From: Rhizobium bangladeshense
Lineage (GTDB): Bacteria; Pseudomonadota; Alphaproteobacteria; Rhizobiales; Rhizobiaceae
DNA: 64,000 nt
Direction of reading: 5' to 3'
Assembly: GCF_017357245.1 (NCBI RefSeq)
Contig: NZ_CP071612.1
Location: forward strand, 933,001 to 997,000
The notes beneath the pieces were generated by a model. The model saw nothing but the letters and a program-made list of their open reading frames with translations, was not told the DNA's origin and ran no database searches. Within the stretch, counting starts at the first letter, position 1. Each line of letters opens with the position of its first letter. The translations under genes and the position numbers were made by a program. Shown one piece after another: positions 44,992-53,157 of the stretch.

Positions 44992-45310
44992 TCATTGCAC
45001 GTTCATCACGAGGACAATCTTGCCTTTCGGACGAGGAAGGCTTCCCTCCAGCATGAGATGGGCCTCCCTTGCTTGTTCGAAGGGCAATTTAGGCCCGATA
45101 TGAACCTGAATCATCCCTTGGCTGACGAGCGATGATATTTTTCGCAAGCTCGCCGTGGAAACGTCAACGAGAAAGAAGCAAGCCGTGACCTCATAGCTTC
45201 AGCTAGGGCCCGGTCCGGAAGGGAACGGCGAAGACAAGTTTGCCGCCTTTCTTCAGAACCTGGAACGAATTGGCTGGCAGCTCAACCGCCCACGAAATCC
45301 ATGACGCCAG
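44992..45310 (-). pseudogene. zinc-type alcohol dehydrogenase/quinone oxidoreductase, degraded C-terminus
   Basis: Minus-strand translation from about 45199 gives SYEVTACFFLVDVSTASLRK, then SQGMIQVHIGPKLPFEQARE, then GSLPRPKGKIVLVMNVQ and a TGA at 44992-44994, the typical end of a quinone oxidoreductase. Before it, in a different frame (about 45210-45310), is ELPANSFQVLKKGGKLVFAV, the typical Rossmann segment of the same family, followed by stops. The frame shift and stops show a decayed gene. The catalytic N-terminal domain is missing. Confidence 0.75.
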
Positions 45311-45312
45311 TC

Positions 45313-46041
45313 TCAAAACAGCGCATATTCCGATAGCTCTATGGTGACGGCATTGAAATCGCGGTCGAGAGTGCCGTCCGGTTTGAGAGTGAATACGCTG
45401 CGTCGGGTAGGATACTTCAGGCCATCAACGTCGACGTAATCAGCGACAAAGTGCGCAGCCGGAGTGTCGGCCCAGACATCAACCGTATAGTCATGACGTC
45501 GAAGCAGCCCATTCGTGTCGAAGTAAAAGCGCTGTTCGCGCGTGTGGGTGGCGATGTTCCCGGGGAAGCGCACGGCTACGCCGCGAAGCAATTCACCTGC
45601 CTCCTCGATCGGGGCAACGTCGCGCGCCTCAAATCCCGGCTCGCCGAAAACAAACGGCGTCGCATGGTAGGTCCACATCGCATAGCCATTGAAATAGGCC
45701 AGGTTCAGCGGGTCCCAAGGCCCATCAAAGGTTCGATCAAACGCATCACGACCGTTGTCTCGCTCCGCGACGAGCGAACCGTCTCCAGCCGCAATCTCCG
45801 TATGGGCCGGGGTCCAGGTCATTGCCCAATCTGGCTCGCCAAAGGGCGTAACGCGAGTCCATTGGCGGCGGAACTCGGTCGTTGCTCGCCGAGGCACAGG
45901 AATTATCGGAGCGCCTTTCAGTTCCCATAGCTTTCCGCCGGTCAGTATGGTCGAGGCAATGCCGGTGAAGTTGCGCCAGCGCTCATGTCCGCCATGCGCC
46001 GTCAAGGCTTCCTCTAGCAGTGGATGCAGCGCACTGCTCAT
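45313..46041 (-). CDS. hypothetical protein (LolA-like fold possible)
   Basis: A 242-residue soluble protein without signal peptide or membrane segment. It begins LHPLLEEALTAHGGHERWRN, a start also found in outer-membrane lipoprotein-sorting-like proteins, and has alternating beta-strand-like stretches with many aromatic residues (RFYFDTNGLLRRHDYTVDVW, YVDVDGLKYPTRRSVFTLKP). The pattern suggests a LolA/LppX-like half-barrel, but this is a guess. The start at 46041 is followed by a clean frame. It lies between the qor remnant and msrA in the accessory region. Confidence 0.65.
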   Translation of the reverse strand: MSSALHPLLEEALTAHGGHERWRNFTGIASTILTGGKLWELKGAPIIPVPRRATTEFRRQWTRVTPFGEPDWAMTWTPAHTEIAAGDGSLVAERDNGRDAFDRTFDGPWDPLNLAYFNGYAMWTYHATPFVFGEPGFEARDVAPIEEAGELLRGVAVRFPGNIATHTREQRFYFDTNGLLRRHDYTVDVWADTPAAHFVADYVDVDGLKYPTRRSVFTLKPDGTLDRDFNAVTIELSEYALF

Positions 46042-46197
46042 CGCCTCTCTCCTTCAGCGAAGTCCATGAAGAGATTACTCGCAAGTCTGCCCCAATTGCG
46101 ACTATGGTGTATAGCATATTTTAGCTGAAAATGCGCGCCCGCCGCTTCCGCCGGACGCGTTGAAAGCAATGTGTCTTACGGTCGAGGCGACGGCCCG

Positions 46198-46704
46198 CTA
46201 TTGGGCCGCTGATCTACGGGGTAGCACCCAATTGGGGCGTGGAAAATGGCAGGTGTAGCCGTTGGGGTAGCGCGCCAAGTAGTCCTGGTGCTCCGGTTCG
46301 GCCTCCCAGAAGTCCCCCACTGGCTCCACCTCGGTCACCGCTTTGCCCGGCCAGATGCCGGAAGCGTTGACGTCGGCAATGGTGTCTTCGGCTATTCGCT
46401 TCTGTTCGTCGTCGACGTAGTAAATCGCCGAACGATAGGAGAGGCCGATGTCGTTGCCCTGCCGGTTTTTTGTCGTTGGATCGTGGATCTGGAAGAAGAA
46501 CTCCAGGATCTGCCTGTAGCTGATGATTTTAGGATCGAAGATGATCTCGATGCTCTCGGCGTGGGTCCCGTGATTGCGGTAGGTGGCGTTCGGGACGTCA
46601 CCGCCGCTGTAGCCCACACGGGTCTCGATGACGCCGGGAAGTTTGCGGATCAGGTCTTGCATTCCCCAGAAACAGCCACCGGCCAAAACAGCTCTGCTGA
46701 TCAT
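46198..46704 (-). CDS. msrA: peptide methionine-S-sulfoxide reductase MsrA
   Basis: A 168-residue enzyme reducing methionine-S-sulfoxide in oxidised proteins. The catalytic motif GCFWGMQD is near residue 10 ([15 protein letters not shown]). [20 protein letters not shown] and [12 protein letters not shown], and [17 protein letters not shown], are family segments. The C-terminal part lacks obvious recycling cysteines near the end (CHFPRPNW holds one). The start follows the msrB stop directly, so both enzymes are made from one transcript, covering both sulfoxide stereoisomers. Confidence 0.93.
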   Translation of the reverse strand: MISRAVLAGGCFWGMQDLIRKLPGVIETRVGYSGGDVPNATYRNHGTHAESIEIIFDPKIISYRQILEFFFQIHDPTTKNRQGNDIGLSYRSAIYYVDDEQKRIAEDTIADVNASGIWPGKAVTEVEPVGDFWEAEPEHQDYLARYPNGYTCHFPRPNWVLPRRSAAQ

Positions 46705-47148
46705 TCAGATATCCTCCACTTGTTCGATGAACGCCCCGTAGCCCTGCGCCGCCATGTGCTCACGGGGGATGAAACGTAATGCCGCGGAATTGATGCAATA
46801 CCTGAGGCCGCCCCGGTCGCGCGGGCCGTCCGTAAACACGTGGCCCAGATGGCTGTCGCCATGCTCGGAGCGCACCTCGGTGCGAATCATGCCGTGCGAG
46901 CCGTCCCGTAGCTCCCGCACATTCGCCGGCACGATCGGTTTGGTGAAACTTGGCCATCCACAACCAGAATCGAACTTGTCGGACGAGGCGAATAGCGGTT
47001 CGCCGGATACGATATCGACATAGATCCCCGGCCGCTTGTTGTCGTTATACTCTCCCGTGAAGGGGCGCTCGGTGCCATTCTGCTGCGTTACTCGATACTG
47101 CTCGGGCGTCAGCTTTCCGATTGCCTCGTCGGTCTTTGCGTAGGCCAT
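46705..47148 (-). CDS. msrB: peptide methionine-R-sulfoxide reductase MsrB
   Basis: A 147-residue enzyme for methionine-R-sulfoxide. The family core [17 protein letters not shown] lies near residue 60 and the catalytic cysteine is in [15 protein letters not shown] near 127. The region [14 protein letters not shown] has no CxxC, and no second CxxC appears later, so this is the form that lacks the structural zinc. ATG 47148 is preceded by a GGAAAGG-type site. It is the first of two genes, msrB-msrA, with the cupin and AhpD-like genes upstream on the same strand. Confidence 0.93.
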   Translation of the reverse strand: MAYAKTDEAIGKLTPEQYRVTQQNGTERPFTGEYNDNKRPGIYVDIVSGEPLFASSDKFDSGCGWPSFTKPIVPANVRELRDGSHGMIRTEVRSEHGDSHLGHVFTDGPRDRGGLRYCINSAALRFIPREHMAAQGYGAFIEQVEDI

Positions 47149-47277
47149 TTCCTTTCCTTTCCTCGGTGATTTGCCGGAACCCCGCCATTGCGATCGATGG
47201 GTATCTCACTGCGAAGCCGGCACGGTGGCGGAGGCATCGACAGATTGCCTCCGCGGTCAATTGGGGCGGCGCCGGTG

Positions 47278-47733
47278 CTATGGCTCAAGCGCAGCCTGCG
47301 GCGTGTTGCGAAAGCTGATGGCCATGCGATTGTAGCTGTTCATCAGGCTGATCGCGATTGTTAAGTCAACAAGCTCCCGTTCGTCGAACACGGCTCTGGC
47401 TTTCCCGTAGGCCTCATCCGGTACGCCGGTCTCTGCCACGCGCGTCACCGTCTCCGCCCAGGCGAGAGCGGCCCGTTCACGCGCATCGAAGAGTTCGCCG
47501 GCTTCCGCCCAGGCTTGCAGCAGGGCAATCTTTTCAATCTTCTCGCCCTTTTTCAGCAAGGTGCGTGTGTGCATGTCCAGACAGAAGGCGCAGTTGTTGA
47601 TCTGGGAAACGCGAAGATAGACCAGTTCGACCAGCGTCGGGGAAAGGCCGCTCTGCGAGACGTATCCGTAGATCCCGCCAAGGGCCTTGGCGCCGGCTGG
47701 TGCGATCTGGTTGTAATCAAGGCGCTTGCTCAT
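47278..47733 (-). CDS. carboxymuconolactone decarboxylase/AhpD-like protein
   Basis: A 151-residue AhpD-type alkylhydroperoxidase-fold protein. The motif C-x2-C-x3-H is seen in NNCAFCLDMHTRTLLKKGE (residues about 49-67), which carries the redox-active cysteines and the histidine. The N-terminal part MSKRLDYNQIAPAGAKALGG is usual for the group. Such proteins reduce peroxides or act as thiol relays. It follows the cupin gene by one base and belongs to the same minus-strand run as msrBA. Confidence 0.9.
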   Translation of the reverse strand: MSKRLDYNQIAPAGAKALGGIYGYVSQSGLSPTLVELVYLRVSQINNCAFCLDMHTRTLLKKGEKIEKIALLQAWAEAGELFDARERAALAWAETVTRVAETGVPDEAYGKARAVFDERELVDLTIAISLMNSYNRMAISFRNTPQAALEP

Positions 47734-47734
47734 C

Positions 47735-48169
47735 TTATTGCTTCCTTTCTGCGGTATTGCTCTCTTCGGCCGCAGTGGTCAGCGCTTTCTCCTCGGAGTT
47801 GGCGACGAACACGGCGAGCAGCTTTGCCGGTTTGGTCTTGCTGGCATTGCGGCTGACGAGATGGCGGGCTGCCGGCGGCTCGTACCAGCTTTCGCCGGCG
47901 TCGTAGCGCTGGATCCGGCCGTCGTTTACCTTCGATTCGATCTCTCCGGAGAGGACGTAGGCGAAGATAAAGGCCGAGTCCGCGTGCGTGTGCGGAACGG
48001 AGGCTCCGCCCGGTGGATAGTCGACGACCAGCGCTGTCAGTGTCTTTCCGGGAATGTTCGGTATCGCGTGTTCGAAATGGGGCATGACGACATCGCCTGG
48101 CCCATGAGCAACTGCGGGTGTGGCAATGGCGAGAATGGCGCAGGCTGCGCCGATGAATCGTGCATTCAT
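47735..48169 (-). CDS. secreted cupin-domain protein
   Basis: A 144-residue protein with a signal peptide (MNARFIGAACAILAIATPAV, then AHG). The mature part is a single cupin: VPHTHADSAFIFAYVLSGEI holds the first metal motif (H-T-H and the later E), and ESWYEPPAARHLVSRN holds the second (E and H). It is likely periplasmic. Substrate unknown; similar cupins occur beside AhpD-like genes. The AhpD-like gene follows after one base. Confidence 0.85.
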   Translation of the reverse strand: MNARFIGAACAILAIATPAVAHGPGDVVMPHFEHAIPNIPGKTLTALVVDYPPGGASVPHTHADSAFIFAYVLSGEIESKVNDGRIQRYDAGESWYEPPAARHLVSRNASKTKPAKLLAVFVANSEEKALTTAAEESNTAERKQ

Positions 48170-48220
48170 GATGGCTTTTCTCCCTTGCAGGTGTTGAACA
48201 TTGTTTCCTTCGCGACGGTC

Positions 48221-48301
48221 CTACCTGTCGCTGTAATGCATAAAGGGCATCGTGCCGCTCGAAGCCCCGGTAATGACGGCCGTTCCCATTGTCTCAGGCA
48301 T
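48221..48301 (-). pseudogene. SDR remnant, 26 codons
   Basis: A frame starting ATG 48301, after AAAGGAAA, reads MPETMGTAVITGASSG and then TMPFMHYSDR and a stop. The first part is the NAD-binding start of a short-chain dehydrogenase (TGASSG), and the rest may be a chopped later part. About 230 residues of a normal SDR are missing, so an internal deletion seems likely. It lies between the cupin gene and the intact SDR gene. The larger frame on the same strand (48166-48432) is unrelated. Confidence 0.5.
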
Positions 48302-48431
48302 GGCATTTCCTTTCGGGTTTTGGTGGACGCCGCCCGGACCAATACGATTGTGGGCTGCGATGACGGGAAAATGAGCCTGAGAAGAGTTGCCCGGTAGCGA
48401 GCGAAAGCGAGAGTGAGACTCTCGTTTTCCA

Positions 48432-49214
48432 TCAGCCCCGCTTCAGGTAACGAGAGGCGGGGTCGCCGTTGACGAGGTCGAAAAGCAGCGCGTTTCGGGC
48501 GTTTTCATATCGCATCCAGCCATCAGCCTCAGCGAGTGAGGGGATGGTGACGGGCTCGCGAAGATCAAACCCTACCATCGCGGCATCGACGAAGTCCTGT
48601 GGCGTCATCACGCCGGGCAGAGGTTCGGGCCGACAATCATCCCATGGCCAGCCATGGGTCAGTGTGGCAGCCGCGATGACGAGTTGCACATAGACGTTAT
48701 CGGGCACCAATTCGGCTTGCAACGTTCGGGTCAGCGCGATGACGAAGGCCTTGGTGGCACCATGGGCGCCTGTGGCGAACTCGGGGGCCAGACCAACCGC
48801 CGACGCAACATTCACAATCGCGCCGTTGCGCCGCATCACCATGCTTCTGGCTGCCGTTGCCGTGAGCCAGGCGTGGACCTTGATGTTGATATCAAGCAGC
48901 CGATCGAGACTTGGCGTCCTGCCATAAACAATCGATCCATCGATTGGCAGCTCGAGATTGTTGATCAGGAGGTCGAGGCCTGGGACCTCGGCCTCGACAT
49001 CTTTGAGGTGACGTTCCCTTGTCAGGTCGGCGACGCGGACTTCAATACGTGCATCGGTTTCGCGCTGTAGGATACGCGCAAGCGCGGTCGGACGCTGGCC
49101 GCGATCGGCTACGAGCACGAGGTCGTAGCCACGGCGCGCCAGGCGATCGGCGTAGACCAGCCCAATCGCGCAGGATGCATGAGTGATGAGAGCCTTGGGG
49201 CGTGTTCGCGACAT
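48432..49214 (-). CDS. atypical short-chain dehydrogenase-like protein
   Basis: A 260-residue protein with the overall SDR layout but altered key positions. The cofactor loop reads ALITHASCAIGLVYADRLAR instead of TGASSGIG, the NNAG motif is NNLE, and the catalytic Y-x3-K is GAHGATKAFVIALTR, with His in place of Tyr. The serine region is IVNVASAVGLAPEF. It may be an inactive or altered relative. The start ATG 49214 has GAAAGGACGA upstream. It heads the minus-strand run down to msrA and faces DUF2798 on the other strand, 180 bases away. Confidence 0.8.
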   Translation of the reverse strand: MSRTRPKALITHASCAIGLVYADRLARRGYDLVLVADRGQRPTALARILQRETDARIEVRVADLTRERHLKDVEAEVPGLDLLINNLELPIDGSIVYGRTPSLDRLLDINIKVHAWLTATAARSMVMRRNGAIVNVASAVGLAPEFATGAHGATKAFVIALTRTLQAELVPDNVYVQLVIAAATLTHGWPWDDCRPEPLPGVMTPQDFVDAAMVGFDLREPVTIPSLAEADGWMRYENARNALLFDLVNGDPASRYLKRG

Positions 49215-49393
49215 GACTTTCGTCCTTTCGCGATCGGTCTATCGGTTTCCGTGCCGTTGGAAACTTGCCGAATTCAAGAGGCTGCCTCTCAGGTTCCCTT
49301 GCTACCGTGTGCAGCAGCATTGCGCGATTTTGAAGCGCTAACCCGGGATCCCAATCGTGAGAGGGTGATTCCATATCTATCCAGGAGGCCAAC

Positions 49394-49615
49394 ATGGACA
49401 CGCATTTCAAACGCAAGATCGCCTTCGCCTTGTCGATGGGTATCGTAACGACAGGGCTGATCTCTTTCACGCTGCTCGCGCTCAATCTCGGCTTCTCGAA
49501 AGGGTTCGTCCTGACATGGCTCCGCTCGTGGAGCATAGCCTATCTCATCGTCATCCCGGCCATCCTGCTGATCGGCCCGCGTCTTCAGGCGCAAGTTGAC
49601 CGCGTCGTTCGCTGA
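49394..49615 (+). CDS. DUF2798 small membrane protein
   Basis: A 73-residue protein after a perfect AGGAGG (49383-49388). Two hydrophobic helices are visible: residues about 8-30 (IAFALSMGIVTTGLISFTLL) and 43-62 (WSIAYLIVIPAILLIGPRLQ). The pattern, with TGLISF and the short charged N-terminus, fits DUF2798, a family of unknown function. The alpha/beta hydrolase gene follows 23 bases downstream, probably in one transcript. Confidence 0.8.
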   Translation: MDTHFKRKIAFALSMGIVTTGLISFTLLALNLGFSKGFVLTWLRSWSIAYLIVIPAILLIGPRLQAQVDRVVR

Positions 49616-49638
49616 CGCGCCGACACGGAGCTACTGAC

Positions 49639-50592
49639 ATGACCAGGACCACGCTTGGAAAGCTGCTTGCGGCTGCCGCGGTACTTTCCGCGATTACGAC
49701 AACAACGCACGCTCAGAACTACGGGGCTCCACCGAGGGCAAACATCAGCTTCATTCAGATCGACAAGGACATCACCCTGAGAAGGATGGTCGTGGGCAAT
49801 GCGAAGCCAAAGGGAACGGTTCTCTTCCTGCACGGCTTTCCGGAAACCATGTATGCCTGGAAGGAGGCTTCCCTGGCTCTCGGCGACGACTACGAGGTCC
49901 ACGCTTTCGACTGGCCCGGCTACGGGTTTTCCTCGCGCCCGGCGACTGACCGCTTCTCGTATGCGCCGATGGATTATGCGGATGTACTGGACGGCTACCT
50001 CGAGAGGGCGCACATCGACAGGTCCAGGCTCACGATCTACGGCACGGATATCGGTGCCCTCCCGGCGCTTCTCTTGGCCTTGAAGAAGCCCGACATTGCG
50101 CGAACCATTATCGTCGGTGACTTCGCGCCCTTCGACCGCCCGACTTACATGTATGCGAGCCTGCAGAAGCTGAAGGAGAAGTCGTCCGCGGATCAGGCGC
50201 GGGAGGAACTCAACAGGAACCGCGCCGACATTCTCGAGAACGCTTTCAGGAGAGGGCTGGCCAAGGAGGCGCAGTTCGAACTCTCTGCCCGGTTCAGGAA
50301 CGACATGGCGCAGGGCTGGTCCTATGGCGCGCTCACGACAGCGGACGCCTTCGCGAGCTATTACGCGCATTTCACCAGGGACCAGGCGTATTTCGAGGCC
50401 AATCTGGAAAAGCTCAGGACCCCGGTGAAGGTGGTCTGGGGCGAGAAGGACCTCTACATCAAGAAGGAAATGGGCAAGGAATTCGCCGAACGGATCGGGG
50501 CCAAGCTCTCGGTCCTTCCCGACATCGGTCACTATCCGCATCTCCAGGATGTGGGGCGGACGGTCCAAGAAGTGCGGACATCATTCCAGTGA
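49639..50592 (+). CDS. exported alpha/beta hydrolase (haloalkane dehalogenase/epoxide hydrolase-like)
   Basis: A 317-residue hydrolase. Residues 1-25 form a signal peptide (LGKLLAAAAVLSAITTTTHA). The oxyanion loop is LFLHGFPETMYAWKEASLAL with the HGFPET motif, and the nucleophile elbow LTIYGTDIGALPALLLALKK carries D in G-T-D-I-G (residue about 137), as in haloalkane dehalogenases and epoxide hydrolases. The acid is in VVWGEKDLY and the histidine in LPDIGHYPHLQ. The substrate is unknown. It overlaps the end of the convergent LysR gene by 12 bases. Confidence 0.87.
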   Translation: MTRTTLGKLLAAAAVLSAITTTTHAQNYGAPPRANISFIQIDKDITLRRMVVGNAKPKGTVLFLHGFPETMYAWKEASLALGDDYEVHAFDWPGYGFSSRPATDRFSYAPMDYADVLDGYLERAHIDRSRLTIYGTDIGALPALLLALKKPDIARTIIVGDFAPFDRPTYMYASLQKLKEKSSADQAREELNRNRADILENAFRRGLAKEAQFELSARFRNDMAQGWSYGALTTADAFASYYAHFTRDQAYFEANLEKLRTPVKVVWGEKDLYIKKEMGKEFAERIGAKLSVLPDIGHYPHLQDVGRTVQEVRTSFQ

Positions 50593-51495
50593 CGGGACAT
50601 CGCCATAGTTGCTGCAGGCGGCACGAAGCCGGGGCAGGACCCAATCAATGAAGGCACGCACCTTGAGGGCGAGCAGGCCCTGACGCGAATAGACGATGTG
50701 GATCGGCTTGGGCTCGCCGCCATAGTCCTTCAAAATCTGCACAAGCGCGCCCGAGGACACTTCTTCCGGAACCTGATAGTCGAAGAGGCGGGCGATCCCG
50801 GCACCGTTTCGCGCGGCGGCAACGCAGTTGGCCGCCGTGTTGACCTCGATCCGGGTCCGCGGCATCGCCTCGACAGACTTCCCGTCGATCTCGAAACTCC
50901 AGAAGAACGACCGGTTGTGGAACATGATCCCGTCGTGGCTGGTGAGTTCGGTGGGATGTTGAGGAATGCCATGCCGCTCCAGATAGGCGGGGCTTGCGCA
51001 GGTCAACAGACGGAATTCGCCAGCCTTTACGGCATAGAGCGAACTGTCGACCAGCTCACCCAGCCGAATGGCGATATCGACCTGCTCGTTGACCAGATGA
51101 ACAGACCGGTCAAGTGAGAGAACATTCAATGTCACCTCCGGATGCTTGCTCATGAAGTCGAGAACAATCGGCAGCACATACCGGTGGCCAAATTCAATCG
51201 GCATCGTGATGGTCAGCAGGCCCCGCGGCGTCTGGTACTCACCTGATGCCCTGCGTTCGACCTCTTCAAGATCGGCGATGATCTTGCGTGCGGCGTCGAC
51301 ATAGTCACGCCCTGCATCGGTCAGCTGTAGGTTGCGACTTGTTCGGATGACGAGATTGGTGCCGAGGTACCGTTCCAGATCGGCGACCTTGCGGCTGACG
51401 CTCGGCAGCGGCGCGTTCAGCTTGCGACTGCCCGCCGACAAGCTCCCGGCGTCAACAACCGCAAGCAGAACCCGCATTGCATCAAGCCGATCCAT
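50581..51495 (-). CDS. LysR-family transcriptional regulator
   Basis: A 304-residue regulator. From the ATG at 51495 the helix-turn-helix spans residues 3-62 (MRVLLAVVDAGSLSAGSRKL, VSRKVADLERYLGTNLVIRT). The effector domain shows GLLTITMPIEFGHRYVLPIV and FRLLTCASPAYLERHG. The longer frame to 51564 is rejected because it adds residues before the normal LysR start. It is convergent with the hydrolase gene and divergent from the DMT transporter gene at 51806, its most likely target. The 310 bases between them must hold its operator; no clear palindrome was found there. Confidence 0.9.
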   Translation of the reverse strand: MDRLDAMRVLLAVVDAGSLSAGSRKLNAPLPSVSRKVADLERYLGTNLVIRTSRNLQLTDAGRDYVDAARKIIADLEEVERRASGEYQTPRGLLTITMPIEFGHRYVLPIVLDFMSKHPEVTLNVLSLDRSVHLVNEQVDIAIRLGELVDSSLYAVKAGEFRLLTCASPAYLERHGIPQHPTELTSHDGIMFHNRSFFWSFEIDGKSVEAMPRTRIEVNTAANCVAAARNGAGIARLFDYQVPEEVSSGALVQILKDYGGEPKPIHIVYSRQGLLALKVRAFIDWVLPRLRAACSNYGDVPSLE

Positions 51496-51805
51496 GACAT
51501 CCCGCCGATTACAAGCCTGGATGTCGAGGATATGAGAAATCTGCTTCGGTGAATAGCGCCACAACCACCTGCGGGACTGATATCCCGGCTGGCTGTTCCC
51601 CGGCCATCCACTTTGCAGCTCTACCTGACCTCGGCGGCGCAGAACCGCTTCACTATCCTCTGACGAGCATCGAGAAGGTGGTTCTCATTTTCACTGGGTA
51701 CCGGCCTGGGCTCGCGGCCGGTAATTTTCACCCATTCGATCAACCGACACTGTCGGCTTCACGAAGATAGCTGGCTCAGTGACGAAACTCCGAAAGGTGA
51801 ACACG

Positions 51806-52774
51806 ATGGACAGAACCTTCTATGTCGGCGTGTCTGCTGCTCTGTTTGCAGCCTTTGCCTTTTCCCTCAACTTCGTCGTGCCCTTCATCATCGGTGACTA
51901 TTCCAACTTTGATTTCGCCCTCATTCGTCATGTCGTCTCAGCGCTGGTCGGACTTTACATTCTGCTTTCGCAGAAGGGCGTCGTGCGCCATCTCACGCTT
52001 GGCAATTGCTTGCAGGCCATCTGGCTCGCTTTCATTGGATATGTCGGCTATTTCTTGACGGTGACGGGAGCTGCGGTCTTTGCTGGCCCGGTCATCGCTC
52101 CGGCCTTTCTCGGTCTGGTACCGATCGTCCTGATGGTCATTGGCAACCAGCGCCAGGGATCATTGCCATGGCGGTCGCTTATGATGCCGTTGGCGCTGGT
52201 GGTGGTCGGCCTTGCTCTCGTCAATGGCACGTCATTCACAGCCGAGGGACTGGACTCCGTTAGATCAATGTGGATCGGCGTGCCACTGGCGCTCGCTGCA
52301 GTGGGCCTTTGGTGCTGGTTCGCGCTTGCAAATCAGGCCGCACTCGCCGCCCGGCCGGATGTGCACTCGAGCGTGTGGTCGGCGCTGATACTGGTGGGCG
52401 GCGGCGTCTTGATGCTGGCCTTCTATCCCTTCGGTGCCGCCATGAACCTCTTCCAGCTTCCGACTTTGGGATTTGGATGGAGCGCCGCCGGCAATCTGTA
52501 CCTTTGGGGCGCATCTTTCGCGCTGCTGGCAACCGTAGGCGGCGTCTTGGCCTGGAACATCGCATCACGGAGCCTGCCCGTTGCATTAGCCGCGCAATTG
52601 ATCGTTTCGGAAACCGCCTTTGGCGTTATCGGAGGGCTTGTCGTCCATGCCCGTTGGCCAACCCCGATCGAAGTCGCTGGAGTGGTTGTCCTCATCGCGG
52701 GCGTGGTTCTGTCAGTGCGGATTTTCTACAATCGCCAATTCGCGTGGGGAAAGGCAGTCCTGGCGCATGAGTGA
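51806..52774 (+). CDS. DMT-family (EamA) transporter
   Basis: A 322-residue membrane protein with about ten helices in two EamA halves (FALIRHVVSALVGLYILLS; PVALAAQLIVSETAFGVIGG; VAGVVVLIAGVVLSVRIFY). ATG 51806 follows AAGG by 9 bases; the frame from 51779 is too far upstream. Such transporters export amino acids or small metabolites. It is divergent from the LysR gene and last in the accessory region before the right repeat. The gap to ialB (52775-53049) holds only a RIME-like fragment and the repeat. Confidence 0.87.
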   Translation: MDRTFYVGVSAALFAAFAFSLNFVVPFIIGDYSNFDFALIRHVVSALVGLYILLSQKGVVRHLTLGNCLQAIWLAFIGYVGYFLTVTGAAVFAGPVIAPAFLGLVPIVLMVIGNQRQGSLPWRSLMMPLALVVVGLALVNGTSFTAEGLDSVRSMWIGVPLALAAVGLWCWFALANQAALAARPDVHSSVWSALILVGGGVLMLAFYPFGAAMNLFQLPTLGFGWSAAGNLYLWGASFALLATVGGVLAWNIASRSLPVALAAQLIVSETAFGVIGGLVVHARWPTPIEVAGVVVLIAGVVLSVRIFYNRQFAWGKAVLAHE

Positions 52775-52975
52775 TCTGCTGTTGGCAGGCCAGTGACAGA
52801 CACTTAGCGGAAAGGCAGTCAAGTTTAATGCAATGGTCCGCTGTTGACGCAACACGCGCCACCTCGTCAGTGCACCGCATTGTCGCTTTCAAGACACCGC
52901 TTGGGTGGACTGTATGACCGAGATGAAGGCGCAAAGCGGCCGCTCGGGTATGTGTTCATCCGCGAGAGTGGGACA

Positions 52976-53157
52976 CGAAGGAGGGGGCGAGACCCGTGGC
53001 TCGACTCCGCAGCAGCTGAAAGGGCGGGCTTACGGCAGGCCGCCAGCCCTCACGGCAGCGCGTCAAAGCCTTCGGCGAAACCCTTGAGGTCGACGGGGAT
53101 GCCGATGCCTTCTTCCGGGGTCTGGAAGACGATGAAGGTTGCCTGGGCGCCGCTGCG
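52976..53157. repeat. right copy of the ialB 3'-end direct repeat
   Basis: This segment matches 43228-43424. It includes a loosely matching intergenic part (52976-53046) and 53047-53157, which is 109 of 111 identical to the left copy and belongs to the intact ialB gene. It marks the right end of the accessory segment. Confidence 0.9.

Noticed and set aside
48166..48432. 88-codon minus-strand frame between the cupin and SDR genes
   Set aside because: No pattern of its own; the meaningful frame in this gap is the SDR remnant in another phase.
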